Shown here: in pieces, positions 32,893 through 41,372 of the stretch | Layout of the letters: each line of letters starts with the position of its first letter | Position numbering within the stretch: position 1 is the first letter of the stretch | Source: Albidovulum sp. | GTDB taxonomy: Bacteria > Pseudomonadota > Alphaproteobacteria > Rhodobacterales > Rhodobacteraceae | DNA: 64,000 nucleotides | Assembly (NCBI GenBank): GCA_020637635.1 | Contig: JACKKB010000006.1 | Span: 1-64,000 of the forward strand | Direction: 5' to 3' | Translations under genes and position numbers: made by a program | Notes under the pieces: model-generated | What the model saw: the letters and a program-made list of their open reading frames with translations, nothing else | Database searches by the model: none | Told to the model about the DNA's origin: nothing

Positions 32893-34365
32893 ATGGTTGA
32901 TGAAACGATGCACAGGCGGTCGCAACCCGCCGCGCCGGCCGGCGGCGGCACGCTCATGGTTCCCGTCTCCATGGTCGCGGCCAGCCTCGCGGGGCTGGCA
33001 GTGTCGCTTCTGGCCCCGCATCTGCTGGCGCCGTCGGACTATGGCAGGTTCGCGACCGCCTGGGCCCTCGGCCAGCTGGTGGCGAGCCTCGGCTACGAAT
33101 GGATGCGCTTCGGTGTGCTGCGCTTTGCCGGCGGCGCGGACGCGGCCCGCGCGGCGGGGCGGCTCGGGCTTCTTGCCGGCGGCTACCGGGCGACGACGCT
33201 GCTTCTGCTGCTGGCCGCCGTCACGGCCATCGGGCTCTGGCGGCGCGAGGCCGTGCTTGTGGCCGCGGTCCTCGTGTTCGCCGCCTGCAACGGGATCTTC
33301 GATGGCCGACAGGCGCTCCTCAGGGCGCGGTTCGACAATGCCGCCTTCGCCCGCGGCCGGCTCATCCGCTCGGTGCTGAGCCTCGTCTTCGCGCTGGCCG
33401 CGGCGCAGGTCACGGGCACGGCCGAGGCGGTGCTGATCGGGCTCGCGCTCTCGTTTCCGGCGGCGATGGTTCTTGACCGCGCCGGCGCCGCCCACCCGCC
33501 GGCGCGCGCCGCCTGGGCCGAGTTCGGGCCGCTCTTCGCCTTCGGTCTCTTTGCCGCGCTGGCGACCAATCTGGCGCTCGCAGGGCCGGCGCTGCAACGG
33601 GCGCTGGCGCTTGCCCATTTCGCGCCGGTGCCGGCGGCGGCGCTGACGCTCGCCTTCGATCTGGCCGGAAAGGCGGTGGCGGTGACCGGGCTCGCCGTCA
33701 ACGTGGTGATGATGCAGCAGTCGATCCGCACCGCCGAGTTCGGACCCGCGGAGGACCAGCCGCACCAGGCAGGTCGCCAGATCGCCGTCACCGCCGCCTT
33801 CATCGCCCCGGCGGCCTTGGGCGTGGCGCTTGTCGCGGAACCGCTCGCCGGGCTCGCCGTGCCGTCCGACCTGCGGCCGGATTTCGTCGCGCTTGCGGCA
33901 CCGGCGAGCCTCTCGGCGGGGCTTCTCGCGCTGCGGCTCTTCGGGCTCGATCCGCTCTTCGTGGTGCGCCGTCGCACTGCCCTTGGCGTGCCGGGCCCCC
34001 TGGTCTCGGCGCTGGCGCTCGGTGCGCTCTTCCTCGCGCCGTCCTTCGGCCTCGCGGCACTGGCCTGGGCGATGGCGGCAACGGCGGCGCTCGGGCTGGC
34101 AGTGGCGGCGCTGGCGCTTGCCGGCTCGGGGCCGATCGCCTGGCCGCTCGCCGATCTGGCGCGCGTGGCCTTCGGCTGCGCGACCATGGTGGCGGCCGCC
34201 TGGCTGGTGCCGGTGCGCGCGGGCTGGATCGGGCTCGCGCTGACCGTTCTCGCGGCGACGCTGGCTTATGCGGCGGCGGTCTGGGCGACCGACGCCGCGG
34301 GGCTGCGCCAGGCCCTGCTGCGGCAGAGGCGCGGCCGCCGTCGCAGCGGGGAGATGCCGCGATGA
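32893..34365 (+). CDS. Polysaccharide flippase, Wzx/MATE-like membrane protein
   Basis: A 490-residue protein, almost wholly hydrophobic, with about 12 to 14 membrane helices and short basic loops. The first helix has SMVAASLAGLAVSLLAPHLLAPSDYGRFATAWALGQLVASLG, the LxxxDYG pattern common in the Wzx/oligosaccharide flippase superfamily. It would move lipid-linked repeat units across the inner membrane. The ATG at 32893 is used, though 32908 is possible. The stop overlaps the next start (ATGA). Confidence 0.82.
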   Translation: MVDETMHRRSQPAAPAGGGTLMVPVSMVAASLAGLAVSLLAPHLLAPSDYGRFATAWALGQLVASLGYEWMRFGVLRFAGGADAARAAGRLGLLAGGYRATTLLLLLAAVTAIGLWRREAVLVAAVLVFAACNGIFDGRQALLRARFDNAAFARGRLIRSVLSLVFALAAAQVTGTAEAVLIGLALSFPAAMVLDRAGAAHPPARAAWAEFGPLFAFGLFAALATNLALAGPALQRALALAHFAPVPAAALTLAFDLAGKAVAVTGLAVNVVMMQQSIRTAEFGPAEDQPHQAGRQIAVTAAFIAPAALGVALVAEPLAGLAVPSDLRPDFVALAAPASLSAGLLALRLFGLDPLFVVRRRTALGVPGPLVSALALGALFLAPSFGLAALAWAMAATAALGLAVAALALAGSGPIAWPLADLARVAFGCATMVAAAWLVPVRAGWIGLALTVLAATLAYAAAVWATDAAGLRQALLRQRRGRRRSGEMPR

Positions 34366-35714
34366 GCCCGATCGCCTCCCGGCTGCAGGTCCTGCCCTCC
34401 CTGCCCCCGCCGCCCGCAGTCCCGGTCTCGCCCGCCGGCCCGGCCCGCGCCTCTCGCGCGGCGCAGCTCTGGCTCGGCTTCCTCTTCGTCCTGATGAGCG
34501 GCGCGCTTCAACGCCCGCTCGGCGGCGACGGGCTCGAAGGCTCGATGACGACGATGATCGTGCAAAGCGAGAACCGGGCCATCCAGATCGTCGGCGCGGG
34601 TGCGATCGCGCTCACTTCGGCGCTGCTGGTCCTGCGCGGCCGCCGCGTGGCGCTGCCGCCGGGCAGCCACTGGGCGCTGGCGCTGAGCGTGCTCGCGCTT
34701 TTCTCGGCGCTGTGGAGCCCGCTTCCGGGCGAGACGCTGAAACGGGCGCTCGGCTTCGCCGGCGCGGTGCCGATCGCGCTTTTCGCCTATTCGGCCTTTC
34801 GCTGGCAGGAGGCCGCGCGCGCGCTCTTCTGGGCGGCAGCGCTTCTGGTGCTCGGCACGGCGGTGCTGGCGCTTCTTGCGCCGAGCTACGCCTTCCATCA
34901 GGCGGGCGAGTTCTACGGCGAACATGCCGGGCTCCTGCGCGGCAGCTACGTGCACAAGAACGCGCTGGCGCGGTTTCTCGCGCTCGCGCTTGTCGTGATC
35001 GTGCTTCTCGGCCCGGATGCCGGCGCCAGGCGCGGCCCGATCGTGCTTCTGGCCGCGCTCGGGATCGGCCTTCTGGTGCTGACCGGCTCGGCCAAGACCT
35101 TCGTCACGGTGCCGATGTCCTTTGTCGCGGCCTGGACGCTGCTGCGCGGCCGCACGAGGCTCGCTCGGCTCGTGATCCTTGCGGCCATCGCCTATCTGAC
35201 CGGACTCGTGGTGCTCTCGGGTCTCGACGACTGGCTGAGCGCCGCGCTTCTTGAACGGCTCGGCCGCGACACGACGCTTTCGGGGCGCACCCTCATATGG
35301 CAGGCGGCCATCGACTACACGATCCGCCATGGCGACTGGCTCGCGGGCGGCGGCTACGAGACCGCCTGGCGCGCGGGGCTGGGCGACTACGTGCAGGCGC
35401 AGACGAGTTTCAACCCCGGCCATCCGCACAACGGCTACATCGCGATCTTCAACCAGCTCGGCGTCATCGGGCTTCTGGTCGCCGCCCTGCACCTTCGCGT
35501 CGCCTTCTGGCGGGCGCTGGCCGGGCAGGAAAGCGGGCGGCGCGGCGGCACAATGTTTCCCGTCGCCTGGCTCATCCTCTTCCTGGCGAACAACGCCACC
35601 ACGACCTGCTTCATCGAGCCGATGGATCTCTACTGGCTGCTGATCCTGCTCACGCCCGCCTTCGCCGCCTGGCGCGAGCGCGACCGCCGGACGCCGGTGG
35701 TCACGCCCGGGTAA
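34362..35714 (+). CDS. O-antigen polymerase/ligase family protein (ExoQ-like)
   Basis: A 450-residue membrane protein with around ten helices. The conserved loop reads GSYVHKNALARFLALAL, then TGSAKTFVTVP, TTLSGRTLIWQAAIDY, FNPGHPHNGYIAIFNQLGVIGL and NNATTTCFIEPMDLYW, the O-antigen ligase (Wzy_C) pattern close to ExoQ. It is translationally coupled to the flippase gene, so it is the better candidate for the Wzy polymerase of the locus. Its last 14 bases overlap the convergent spike-fibre gene. Confidence 0.85.
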   Translation: MSPIASRLQVLPSLPPPPAVPVSPAGPARASRAAQLWLGFLFVLMSGALQRPLGGDGLEGSMTTMIVQSENRAIQIVGAGAIALTSALLVLRGRRVALPPGSHWALALSVLALFSALWSPLPGETLKRALGFAGAVPIALFAYSAFRWQEAARALFWAAALLVLGTAVLALLAPSYAFHQAGEFYGEHAGLLRGSYVHKNALARFLALALVVIVLLGPDAGARRGPIVLLAALGIGLLVLTGSAKTFVTVPMSFVAAWTLLRGRTRLARLVILAAIAYLTGLVVLSGLDDWLSAALLERLGRDTTLSGRTLIWQAAIDYTIRHGDWLAGGGYETAWRAGLGDYVQAQTSFNPGHPHNGYIAIFNQLGVIGLLVAALHLRVAFWRALAGQESGRRGGTMFPVAWLILFLANNATTTCFIEPMDLYWLLILLTPAFAAWRERDRRTPVVTPG

Positions 35715-36636
35715 ACTCCACCCGCGCCAGATGCCGGCTGCCGAGAACCGGCCAGCCACCGGCGGCAAGCGCTATTCCGGACAGCGTCTGTATGCCGCCC
35801 CCGACCGCAGTCGCGACGGCATTGTAGGTCCCCGCGGAGAGAGACGAGGAGATCGCTTCGGCGGCGCGCATGACAGCGCTTGCGGTCGTCGGGATGTAGC
35901 TGGTTGCGAAGCTGCCGGTCTCGATCTGAACCCCGAGCACGACAATCGTCTCGCCCGAAACAGTCGTGAACGGACCGATCCCGAGAGAATGCGTGCTGGT
36001 GATGGCGGGCGTGAAGCCGAGCCGGAGCCGGCGCGTCAGGCCATCCCCGAGAAGGATGTCCGACAGGATCGAGATCGACCCGGCAGAGGTTCCGCTCACC
36101 GCAAGGGAACCGATGCTTCCCTGCGCCTCCGAGGTCGAGCCGCTCGGTTCCTGCTTGAACATGAAGAGGCCCTTGCCCGAGGTGCCGGCGCGGTAGAAAA
36201 CCGTCGCGACACAGGGTTGCGCCGCGGTCAGATCGACGAACTTGCGGGTGCGGTTCCAGTTCTGGTTGTTGTTCAGCGCGGCGATCTGGATGCCGGCGAA
36301 ACGGCCGAGCGCGTTCAGCGCGAGGTTCGTCGTCACGGCGGAGGTGTTGCTCCAGGTCGAGGCGTTGCCCTCGGAATAGGTGAAGAGGTTCGTCCGCGAA
36401 GGCTCCACCAGCAGACCCTTGCCGGCTGCCGGCAGGGCCGGATCCGCCGAAAGGCGCGGTGCGCCCGAGGCGAAGCTCAGGATGGTGCCGGTCGGCCCGA
36501 ACCCGGTCCCGGTCGAGGCCCGCGTCAGGCCGATGCCCGGCGGCAGCGCCGCGCCGGTGAAATCGTAGACGGTGGTCGCCGGCGCCCGCCGCGCGAAGAT
36601 CGCCTGCGTCATCGGCGTGATTTCCAAGCAGAGCAT
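35701..36636 (-). CDS. Phage-type head spike fibre protein (GTA GhsB-like)
   Basis: A 311-residue, Ser/Thr/Gly-rich protein of beta-rich fibre type. It has GLLVEPSRTNLFTYSE, then a long beta domain and VVLGVQIETGSFATSYIPT followed by ASAVMRAAEAI, a motif of phage tail or head-spike fibres with carbohydrate-binding domains. The base-protein gene lies 16 bp upstream in the same direction, matching the rcc01079-rcc01080 spike pair of the Rhodobacter capsulatus GTA, which binds the capsule. The ATG at 36636 has GGGAGG upstream. A simple prophage remnant is an alternative, but no other phage gene is near. Confidence 0.75.
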   Translation of the reverse strand: MLCLEITPMTQAIFARRAPATTVYDFTGAALPPGIGLTRASTGTGFGPTGTILSFASGAPRLSADPALPAAGKGLLVEPSRTNLFTYSEGNASTWSNTSAVTTNLALNALGRFAGIQIAALNNNQNWNRTRKFVDLTAAQPCVATVFYRAGTSGKGLFMFKQEPSGSTSEAQGSIGSLAVSGTSAGSISILSDILLGDGLTRRLRLGFTPAITSTHSLGIGPFTTVSGETIVVLGVQIETGSFATSYIPTTASAVMRAAEAISSSLSAGTYNAVATAVGGGIQTLSGIALAAGGWPVLGSRHLARVEFTRA

Positions 36637-36652
36637 GCCGGTTCCTCCCGAT

Positions 36653-36919
36653 TCAGGCGAGCAGGAGCGCGTGAATGCCCGTTGCCGTGGTTCCCGTCGC
36701 CAGAACCCGGCGGACGCCGAGCGGCACGTAGGAATAGGCGGGCACGGCGAAGCTGCGCGTCGTGCCCGAGGCGGTCATCACGGCGACCGTGCCGGCGCCG
36801 ACGACGTAGAGCGCGATGGCGGTCGTGGCGAACTCGTTGCTGTCGCTCGGAGTGACCGGCATGATGTCGGTTGCCGGGCCGGAAAGCCCCGGGGCGCGGT
36901 TCTTGAACGGGTTGCTCAT
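36653..36919 (-). CDS. GTA head spike base protein (RCAP_Rcc01079 family)
   Basis: An 88-residue protein: MSNPFKNRAPGLSGPATDI, then MPVTPSDSNEFATTAIALYV, VMTASGTTRSFAVPAYSYVPLGVRRV and TGTTATGIHALLLA. The pattern PATDI-VTPSD-ALYV-GVRRV-G-H-LL is, from memory, that of the spike base protein family named after R. capsulatus Rcc01079. In RcGTA, base and fibre form head spikes needed to attach to capsule. About 190 bp separate it from the upstream glycosyltransferase gene, so it may have its own promoter. Confidence 0.78.
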   Translation of the reverse strand: MSNPFKNRAPGLSGPATDIMPVTPSDSNEFATTAIALYVVGAGTVAVMTASGTTRSFAVPAYSYVPLGVRRVLATGTTATGIHALLLA

Positions 36920-37109
36920 GGCGTATCCTCATGGCTGGTCAGTGAGGTCCGGGGCCCGGAACTCGGATGCGCCGATGCTAGTTTTTGCGGTTTAGCTCCC
37001 GGTAAAGCCAGCGCGCGCAGCCCGCGCCTCAATCGGCGCGGGTGTGCGGGGGTCGGGGGTGCGGAAGTCGGGTGCGGGGGCCGCCCACCAAGGGCGAAGG
37101 CCCCGAGGT

Positions 37110-38528
37110 TCAGAAGGACCGGCGCGCCGCGAGCCCGCGATGGGCGTCCCAGATCCTGCCCAGCAGCCGTTCCGGGCGGTGGCTCTCGGCCGCAACGGCC
37201 ACGGTCTCGGGTGCGGTTTCACCCGCGCGGATCCGCGCCTGCAAGGCGAGGATCGCCTCGGCCAGCGCTGCCACCTGGTCCGGCCCGCGGGCCACGAGCG
37301 TGCCGGCGTGACCGGTCGCGAACATCGCCTCCAGCTGCGGCAGATGCAGCGCCACGACCGGCCGCCCGGAGGCCACACATTCGATCGCGAAGCGCGGCAT
37401 GCCCTCGAATTCGGAGGTCAGAAGCCCGATATCGGCGCCGCCGATTATCCCCGCCACGCCGGCCGCATCGCACCGTCCGTGCGTCACCACGCAATCGGCG
37501 ACCGGGCCATGACCCTCGACCGCAGCCAGATCGCCATCGCCGACGAAATGAAACTCGACCGCGTGGCCCGCTGCGCGCAGCCGTGCCACGACGGCAAGCA
37601 TGATGTCGAGCCGCTTGAAGGCGTCGGTCCGGCCGGCGAAGACCAGCCTGAGCGGCCCGTCGCGGCGAAACGGCAGCGGCCGGAACATGCGGGTGTTCGC
37701 CCAGGTTGTCAGCGTGTCGAACCGGGCCGCGAAGGGCCGGTAGCGTTTCGCATAGCGCGCGGTGTAGTCGGGATTGACGCTGTAGAACTTCTCCGACACG
37801 GCGGCGGCGGCGAATTCCGTCGCGGTCCTCAGCCAGGGCCGGCGCGCCAGGATCCCGCTCTGCGGTTTGGTGCCGTCGCCCCAGAGATGCACCATGGTAA
37901 AGACCGGCACACCCAGCCACCACAGGATCGGCGCGTATTCCGGGCGCCGCACCTCGGCCGAATAGCCACCGTCGCGCAGCACCCCGCGCAAGAGACCGCG
38001 GTTCCTCCACAGGCAGCGGGCAAAGCGGAAGGTCTCCGATCCGGCGATGGTGTCGGGGTAGCGGTTGGTGCTGTCGTCCAGGCGGAAGAGCGGCAGGAAG
38101 CCGATCCGGCGGCCCCGGAAGAGGACATCGTTCACCCGACCGGGCTGCAGATCGCCGATCTCGTCCGGGCCGACGAAGAGGATCTCGATATCGTCCGGAT
38201 GCAGTTCCAGATAGTCGCGCGTATAGGTCTCGATGCCGCCGACCTTGAGCCCGCGCGGGTCGGCACTGTTGAGAAGCGCCACGCGCGTGCGTGCCGCGGC
38301 GCCGTCGGCGGCCGGCCCGGTCACGGGCCAGCGCGCCGCATCCATCGCCCGGGGCGCGCCCCGTCCAGCCACGCCTGCGACCTGCCAGGCTCCGCTCCGT
38401 CCCTTCCGCCCGCGCGGCAAGTCTCCCGCGGCCGCGCCGGCCGGATCGGCCTCGGGCGCGGCGGGGTCCCGCGCGTCATCGGCGGCCGGCTGCACGGTGG
38501 CGCGGTGAAACGTCGGGTCGGCGACCAT
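37110..38528 (-). CDS. Glycosyltransferase family 4 protein
   Basis: A 472-residue retaining glycosyltransferase with two Rossmann domains. The N-terminal 75 residues are Ala/Pro-rich and probably disordered. The N domain starts RTRVALLNSADPRGLKVGGIETYTRDYLEL. The C domain has RLVFAGRTDAFKRLDIML and the family nucleotide-sugar site GLLTSEFEGMPRFAIECVAS with the E-x7-E acid pair. It adds a sugar during surface polysaccharide assembly, probably in the cytosol. Its start is divergent from the aldo/keto reductase gene, with a CtrA-like box between. Confidence 0.88.
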   Translation of the reverse strand: MVADPTFHRATVQPAADDARDPAAPEADPAGAAAGDLPRGRKGRSGAWQVAGVAGRGAPRAMDAARWPVTGPAADGAAARTRVALLNSADPRGLKVGGIETYTRDYLELHPDDIEILFVGPDEIGDLQPGRVNDVLFRGRRIGFLPLFRLDDSTNRYPDTIAGSETFRFARCLWRNRGLLRGVLRDGGYSAEVRRPEYAPILWWLGVPVFTMVHLWGDGTKPQSGILARRPWLRTATEFAAAAVSEKFYSVNPDYTARYAKRYRPFAARFDTLTTWANTRMFRPLPFRRDGPLRLVFAGRTDAFKRLDIMLAVVARLRAAGHAVEFHFVGDGDLAAVEGHGPVADCVVTHGRCDAAGVAGIIGGADIGLLTSEFEGMPRFAIECVASGRPVVALHLPQLEAMFATGHAGTLVARGPDQVAALAEAILALQARIRAGETAPETVAVAAESHRPERLLGRIWDAHRGLAARRSF

Positions 38529-38533
38529 CGGTG

Positions 38534-38548
38534 TTTACTCTTCCTTAA
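38534..38548. promoter_or_regulatory. CtrA-like site between GT4 and aldo/keto reductase genes
   Basis: TTTA (38534-38537), seven bases, TTAA (38545-38548): one mismatch to TTAA-N7-TTAA. It lies immediately upstream (6 bp) of the GT4 start codon and 80 bp before the aldo/keto reductase, so binding could block GT4 while activating the other gene. Confidence 0.45.
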
Positions 38549-38627
38549 GTTGTGTTCTGACACTAGACTCTCGCATGCCGAGAGACAAACCGTTTCCCGG
38601 ACGTCGCAGCCGCTTCGTGAAACTCCG

Positions 38628-39668
38628 ATGGATAATATGAATGTCAGATACTTGCACGACGATCTTCAGGTGATGACAGCGCCCGCGGACCGGATCGACA
38701 TCGCCGCGCTCGGCGCCACATCGCTGCGCATCGGCATGGGTTGCGCCTCGCTCGGGTCGCGAATCTCCGAACGGGCGGGGAAGGTCGCACTCGCCGCCGC
38801 CTTTGAGGCCGGCATCACCTGGTTCGATGTCGCGCCACCCTACGGGATCGGCCGGGGCGAAACCATCCTCGGCTCCTTCGCCCGCGGCCGCCGCGACCGG
38901 ATGCTCATCTGCACCAAGGTCGGCCTGGCGCCGCCCCAGCGCCGCGCCGCGCTGGCGCGGGTCTACGATCTGGCGCGCCCGGCGGCGACCGCGGCCAAGG
39001 GGCTGCGCCGCCGCTTTCGCCAGATTTCGGCCACGCGCAATCTGACGCTGCCGTTGACGCCCGAACTGGTCCTGGCGTCGCTCGATCGCTCGCTCGGCGC
39101 ACTCGGGACCGACTATGTCGACGTCCTGGCCCTGCACGACGCGATCCCGGCCGATACCCGCCGGGCCGACATTCTCGGCGCACTCCATGACGCCCGCGCG
39201 GCGGGCAAGCTCAGGGCCATCTCGGTCGCAGGCAGTCTCGCGGCCTGCGAGACGGCGCTGAAGGTGCCCTCGCCCTTTCAGCTCGTCCAGTTCGCGGCGC
39301 CGCCCGGCGATGCCGCGGCGCTGGCCCTTTTCGATGCGATCCGGGGCAGCGCCATCACGCCGCTCAGCCATTCGGTCCTCGGGCTCGGCGCCGCCGCCGA
39401 CCGGTTCGCCGAACGGCTCGCCGCCAATCCCGACCTGCGCGCGCTCGTCGAGGGCTTTGGTTTCAATGGACGCCCGAACGAGATCGCGGTGCCGCTCCTG
39501 CTGCGCCGCGCGCTGGCGGTCAATCGCCGCGGTCTGGTGCTCCTGTCGATGTTCTCGCGCGGGCACCTGGAGGCGGCCCTCGCGGCGCTGCACGCCCCGC
39601 CGCTGCCCGCGAGGCTTCTCGACGCAATCGACAGCCTGCCCGTGCGCGAAGAGGAGGTGTCGGAATGA
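38628..39668 (+). CDS. Aldo/keto reductase of the polysaccharide locus
   Basis: A 346-residue NAD(P)H-dependent TIM-barrel reductase. The catalytic set is visible: Asp in WFDVAPPYG, Tyr in the same motif, Lys in LICTKVGL and His in VLALHDAI. The gene starts at ATG 38628 with a weak ribosome site; an ATG at 38640 is possible. It overlaps the next gene by four bases (ATGA) and so forms an operon with the GMC oxidoreductase. It may act on a sugar or sugar-linked alcohol, since it lies within the locus, but no substrate is proven. Confidence 0.85.
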   Translation: MDNMNVRYLHDDLQVMTAPADRIDIAALGATSLRIGMGCASLGSRISERAGKVALAAAFEAGITWFDVAPPYGIGRGETILGSFARGRRDRMLICTKVGLAPPQRRAALARVYDLARPAATAAKGLRRRFRQISATRNLTLPLTPELVLASLDRSLGALGTDYVDVLALHDAIPADTRRADILGALHDARAAGKLRAISVAGSLAACETALKVPSPFQLVQFAAPPGDAAALALFDAIRGSAITPLSHSVLGLGAAADRFAERLAANPDLRALVEGFGFNGRPNEIAVPLLLRRALAVNRRGLVLLSMFSRGHLEAALAALHAPPLPARLLDAIDSLPVREEEVSE

Positions 39669-41344
39669 TCGTGCCGCTTTCGGCCGCCGTCGCGCGACGG
39701 CGCCACGATGTCTGCATTGTCGGCTCCGGCCCGGCCGGGCTTTCGCTCGCGCTCGAGCTCGATCGCGCGGGGCTCGATGTGATGGTGCTGGAATCGGGGC
39801 TCGACGGCGTCTCCGAGGCGCATCAGGACCTCGCCGCGGCAGAACGGTTCGATCCCGCCCGCCACGACGACATGCGCATCGCCACCGCGCGCCGGCTCGG
39901 CGGCACCTCGAACCTCTGGGGTGCACGCTGCCAGCCGATGGACCCGATCGACTTCGCGCCGCGCCCGGATCTGCGCGAGGCGCACTGGCCCATCGCCCAT
40001 GACGAGGTCGCGCGCCACTACCCCCGCGCGGCCGAGCTGCTGACCTGCGGCGCGCCGGTGTTCGAGAGCGCGATCGCGGGCCTCGACCGGCCGAGCGGGG
40101 AGTTCATGGCGCATCCGGTCGAACGGTTCGCCAATGAACCCGCGACCCAGCGCGCCCATCGCGACCGGCTGGCGACGGCACCGGGGATCACCGTCGTCAC
40201 CGACGCCACTGTCACCGAGGCGCGGTTCGAGGGCGACCGGCTTGTGGCCCTCGGCGCCGCCACGCGCGCCGGGGCGCGCCACGAGATCCGCGCCGGCCGC
40301 TTCGTCATCGCCGCCGGCGGGCTGGAGAGCACGCGGCTCCTCCTGGCGTTCCAGCGCGGCAAGCCCGATCTCTGCGGCGGCGCCCGGGGGCCACTCGGGC
40401 GCTACTACATGGGCCATCTGATCGGCGAGGTGGCCGATATCGAGATCACCGCGCCGGAACTCGACGCCGCGCTCGATTTCGCCATCGACGCGCATGGCAG
40501 CTATGCCCGACACCGGCTGATCCCCTCGCCGGCGCTGCAGAAGGCACGCAACCTGCCCAACACCGCCTTCTGGCCGGTCGTGCCGCCGGTCTGGGATGCG
40601 CGGCACCGCGACGGCATCCTGTCGATGGTCTATCTCGCCTTCGCCTTCCGCCCGCTCGGGCAGCGGCTCGTGGCCGAAGCGATCCGCAAGCGCCATGTGC
40701 CTGGAGGCGTGGCCGCGGGGCCGCATCTTGCCAACGTCCTGCGCGGCCTGCGGCGCGTGGCGCTCTATGTGCCGCGGTTCTTCTGGCGGCGGTATCTTGC
40801 AACACCCCGGTTGCCGGGGTTCTTCCTGCGCAATCCGGCGCGGCGCTACGCCCTTGCCTATCACGCCGAACAGAGCCCGCGGGCCGAAAGCCGCGTCCGG
40901 CTCGGGCGCGAGAGCGATGCGCTCGGCCTGCCGAAGCTGGTGATCGAGCTCGCCTTCGCGCGCAGCGACGCCGAGGCGCTGACCCGCGCCCACGAGGCGC
41001 TCGACCGCTGGCTCAGGGAGAACGGCCTTGGCCGGTTGCACTTCCGTCAGTCGCCGGAGGAGACGCCCGCGGCGATCCTGGCTCTCGCCGCGCACGGGAC
41101 CCACCAGATCGGCACCGCCCGGATGGGGCTCACGCCGCGAAGCGGGGCGGTCGATCGCGACCTGCGCTGTTTCGGCACCGAAAATCTCTATCTCTGCAGC
41201 TCGGCCGTCTTTCCGACCTCGGGCCAGTGCAACCCGACGCTGACGATCGTGGCCCTTGCCTGCCGGTTAGCCGCGCATCTCTCGGCCGGCACGCGCGCCG
41301 CCGCGCCCGAGCCCGATGCCGCCGTGGCGGTCGCGGCGCAGTAA
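39665..41344 (+). CDS. GMC family FAD oxidoreductase
   Basis: A 559-residue flavoenzyme. The FAD fold starts at residues 14-32, DVCIVGSGPAGLSLALEL, and GGTSNLWGARCQPMD binds the cofactor. The C-terminal GMC domain has GTHQIGTARMG near 480 and NLYLCSSAVFPTSGQCNPTLTIVALA, where the catalytic His/Asn of GMC proteins are expected. It oxidises an alcohol, perhaps a sugar. Coupled to the aldo/keto reductase by ATGA. Such pairs occur in polysaccharide clusters for sugar oxidation-reduction; that use is inference. It is convergent with the GcvT-family gene. Confidence 0.85.
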   Translation: MIVPLSAAVARRRHDVCIVGSGPAGLSLALELDRAGLDVMVLESGLDGVSEAHQDLAAAERFDPARHDDMRIATARRLGGTSNLWGARCQPMDPIDFAPRPDLREAHWPIAHDEVARHYPRAAELLTCGAPVFESAIAGLDRPSGEFMAHPVERFANEPATQRAHRDRLATAPGITVVTDATVTEARFEGDRLVALGAATRAGARHEIRAGRFVIAAGGLESTRLLLAFQRGKPDLCGGARGPLGRYYMGHLIGEVADIEITAPELDAALDFAIDAHGSYARHRLIPSPALQKARNLPNTAFWPVVPPVWDARHRDGILSMVYLAFAFRPLGQRLVAEAIRKRHVPGGVAAGPHLANVLRGLRRVALYVPRFFWRRYLATPRLPGFFLRNPARRYALAYHAEQSPRAESRVRLGRESDALGLPKLVIELAFARSDAEALTRAHEALDRWLRENGLGRLHFRQSPEETPAAILALAAHGTHQIGTARMGLTPRSGAVDRDLRCFGTENLYLCSSAVFPTSGQCNPTLTIVALACRLAAHLSAGTRAAAPEPDAAVAVAAQ

Positions 41345-41372
41345 CTGTGGCGGCAGAACAGCCGGGTTCGCC

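Noticed and set aside
35701..36919. Prophage
   Set aside because: Only two spike-like genes are present; there is no integrase, terminase, capsid or lysis gene near, so a GTA spike locus explains it better.
36920..37109. CtrA site before the spike base gene
   Set aside because: The best match (TTAC-N7-TAAA on the minus strand) has two mismatches, too weak to claim.
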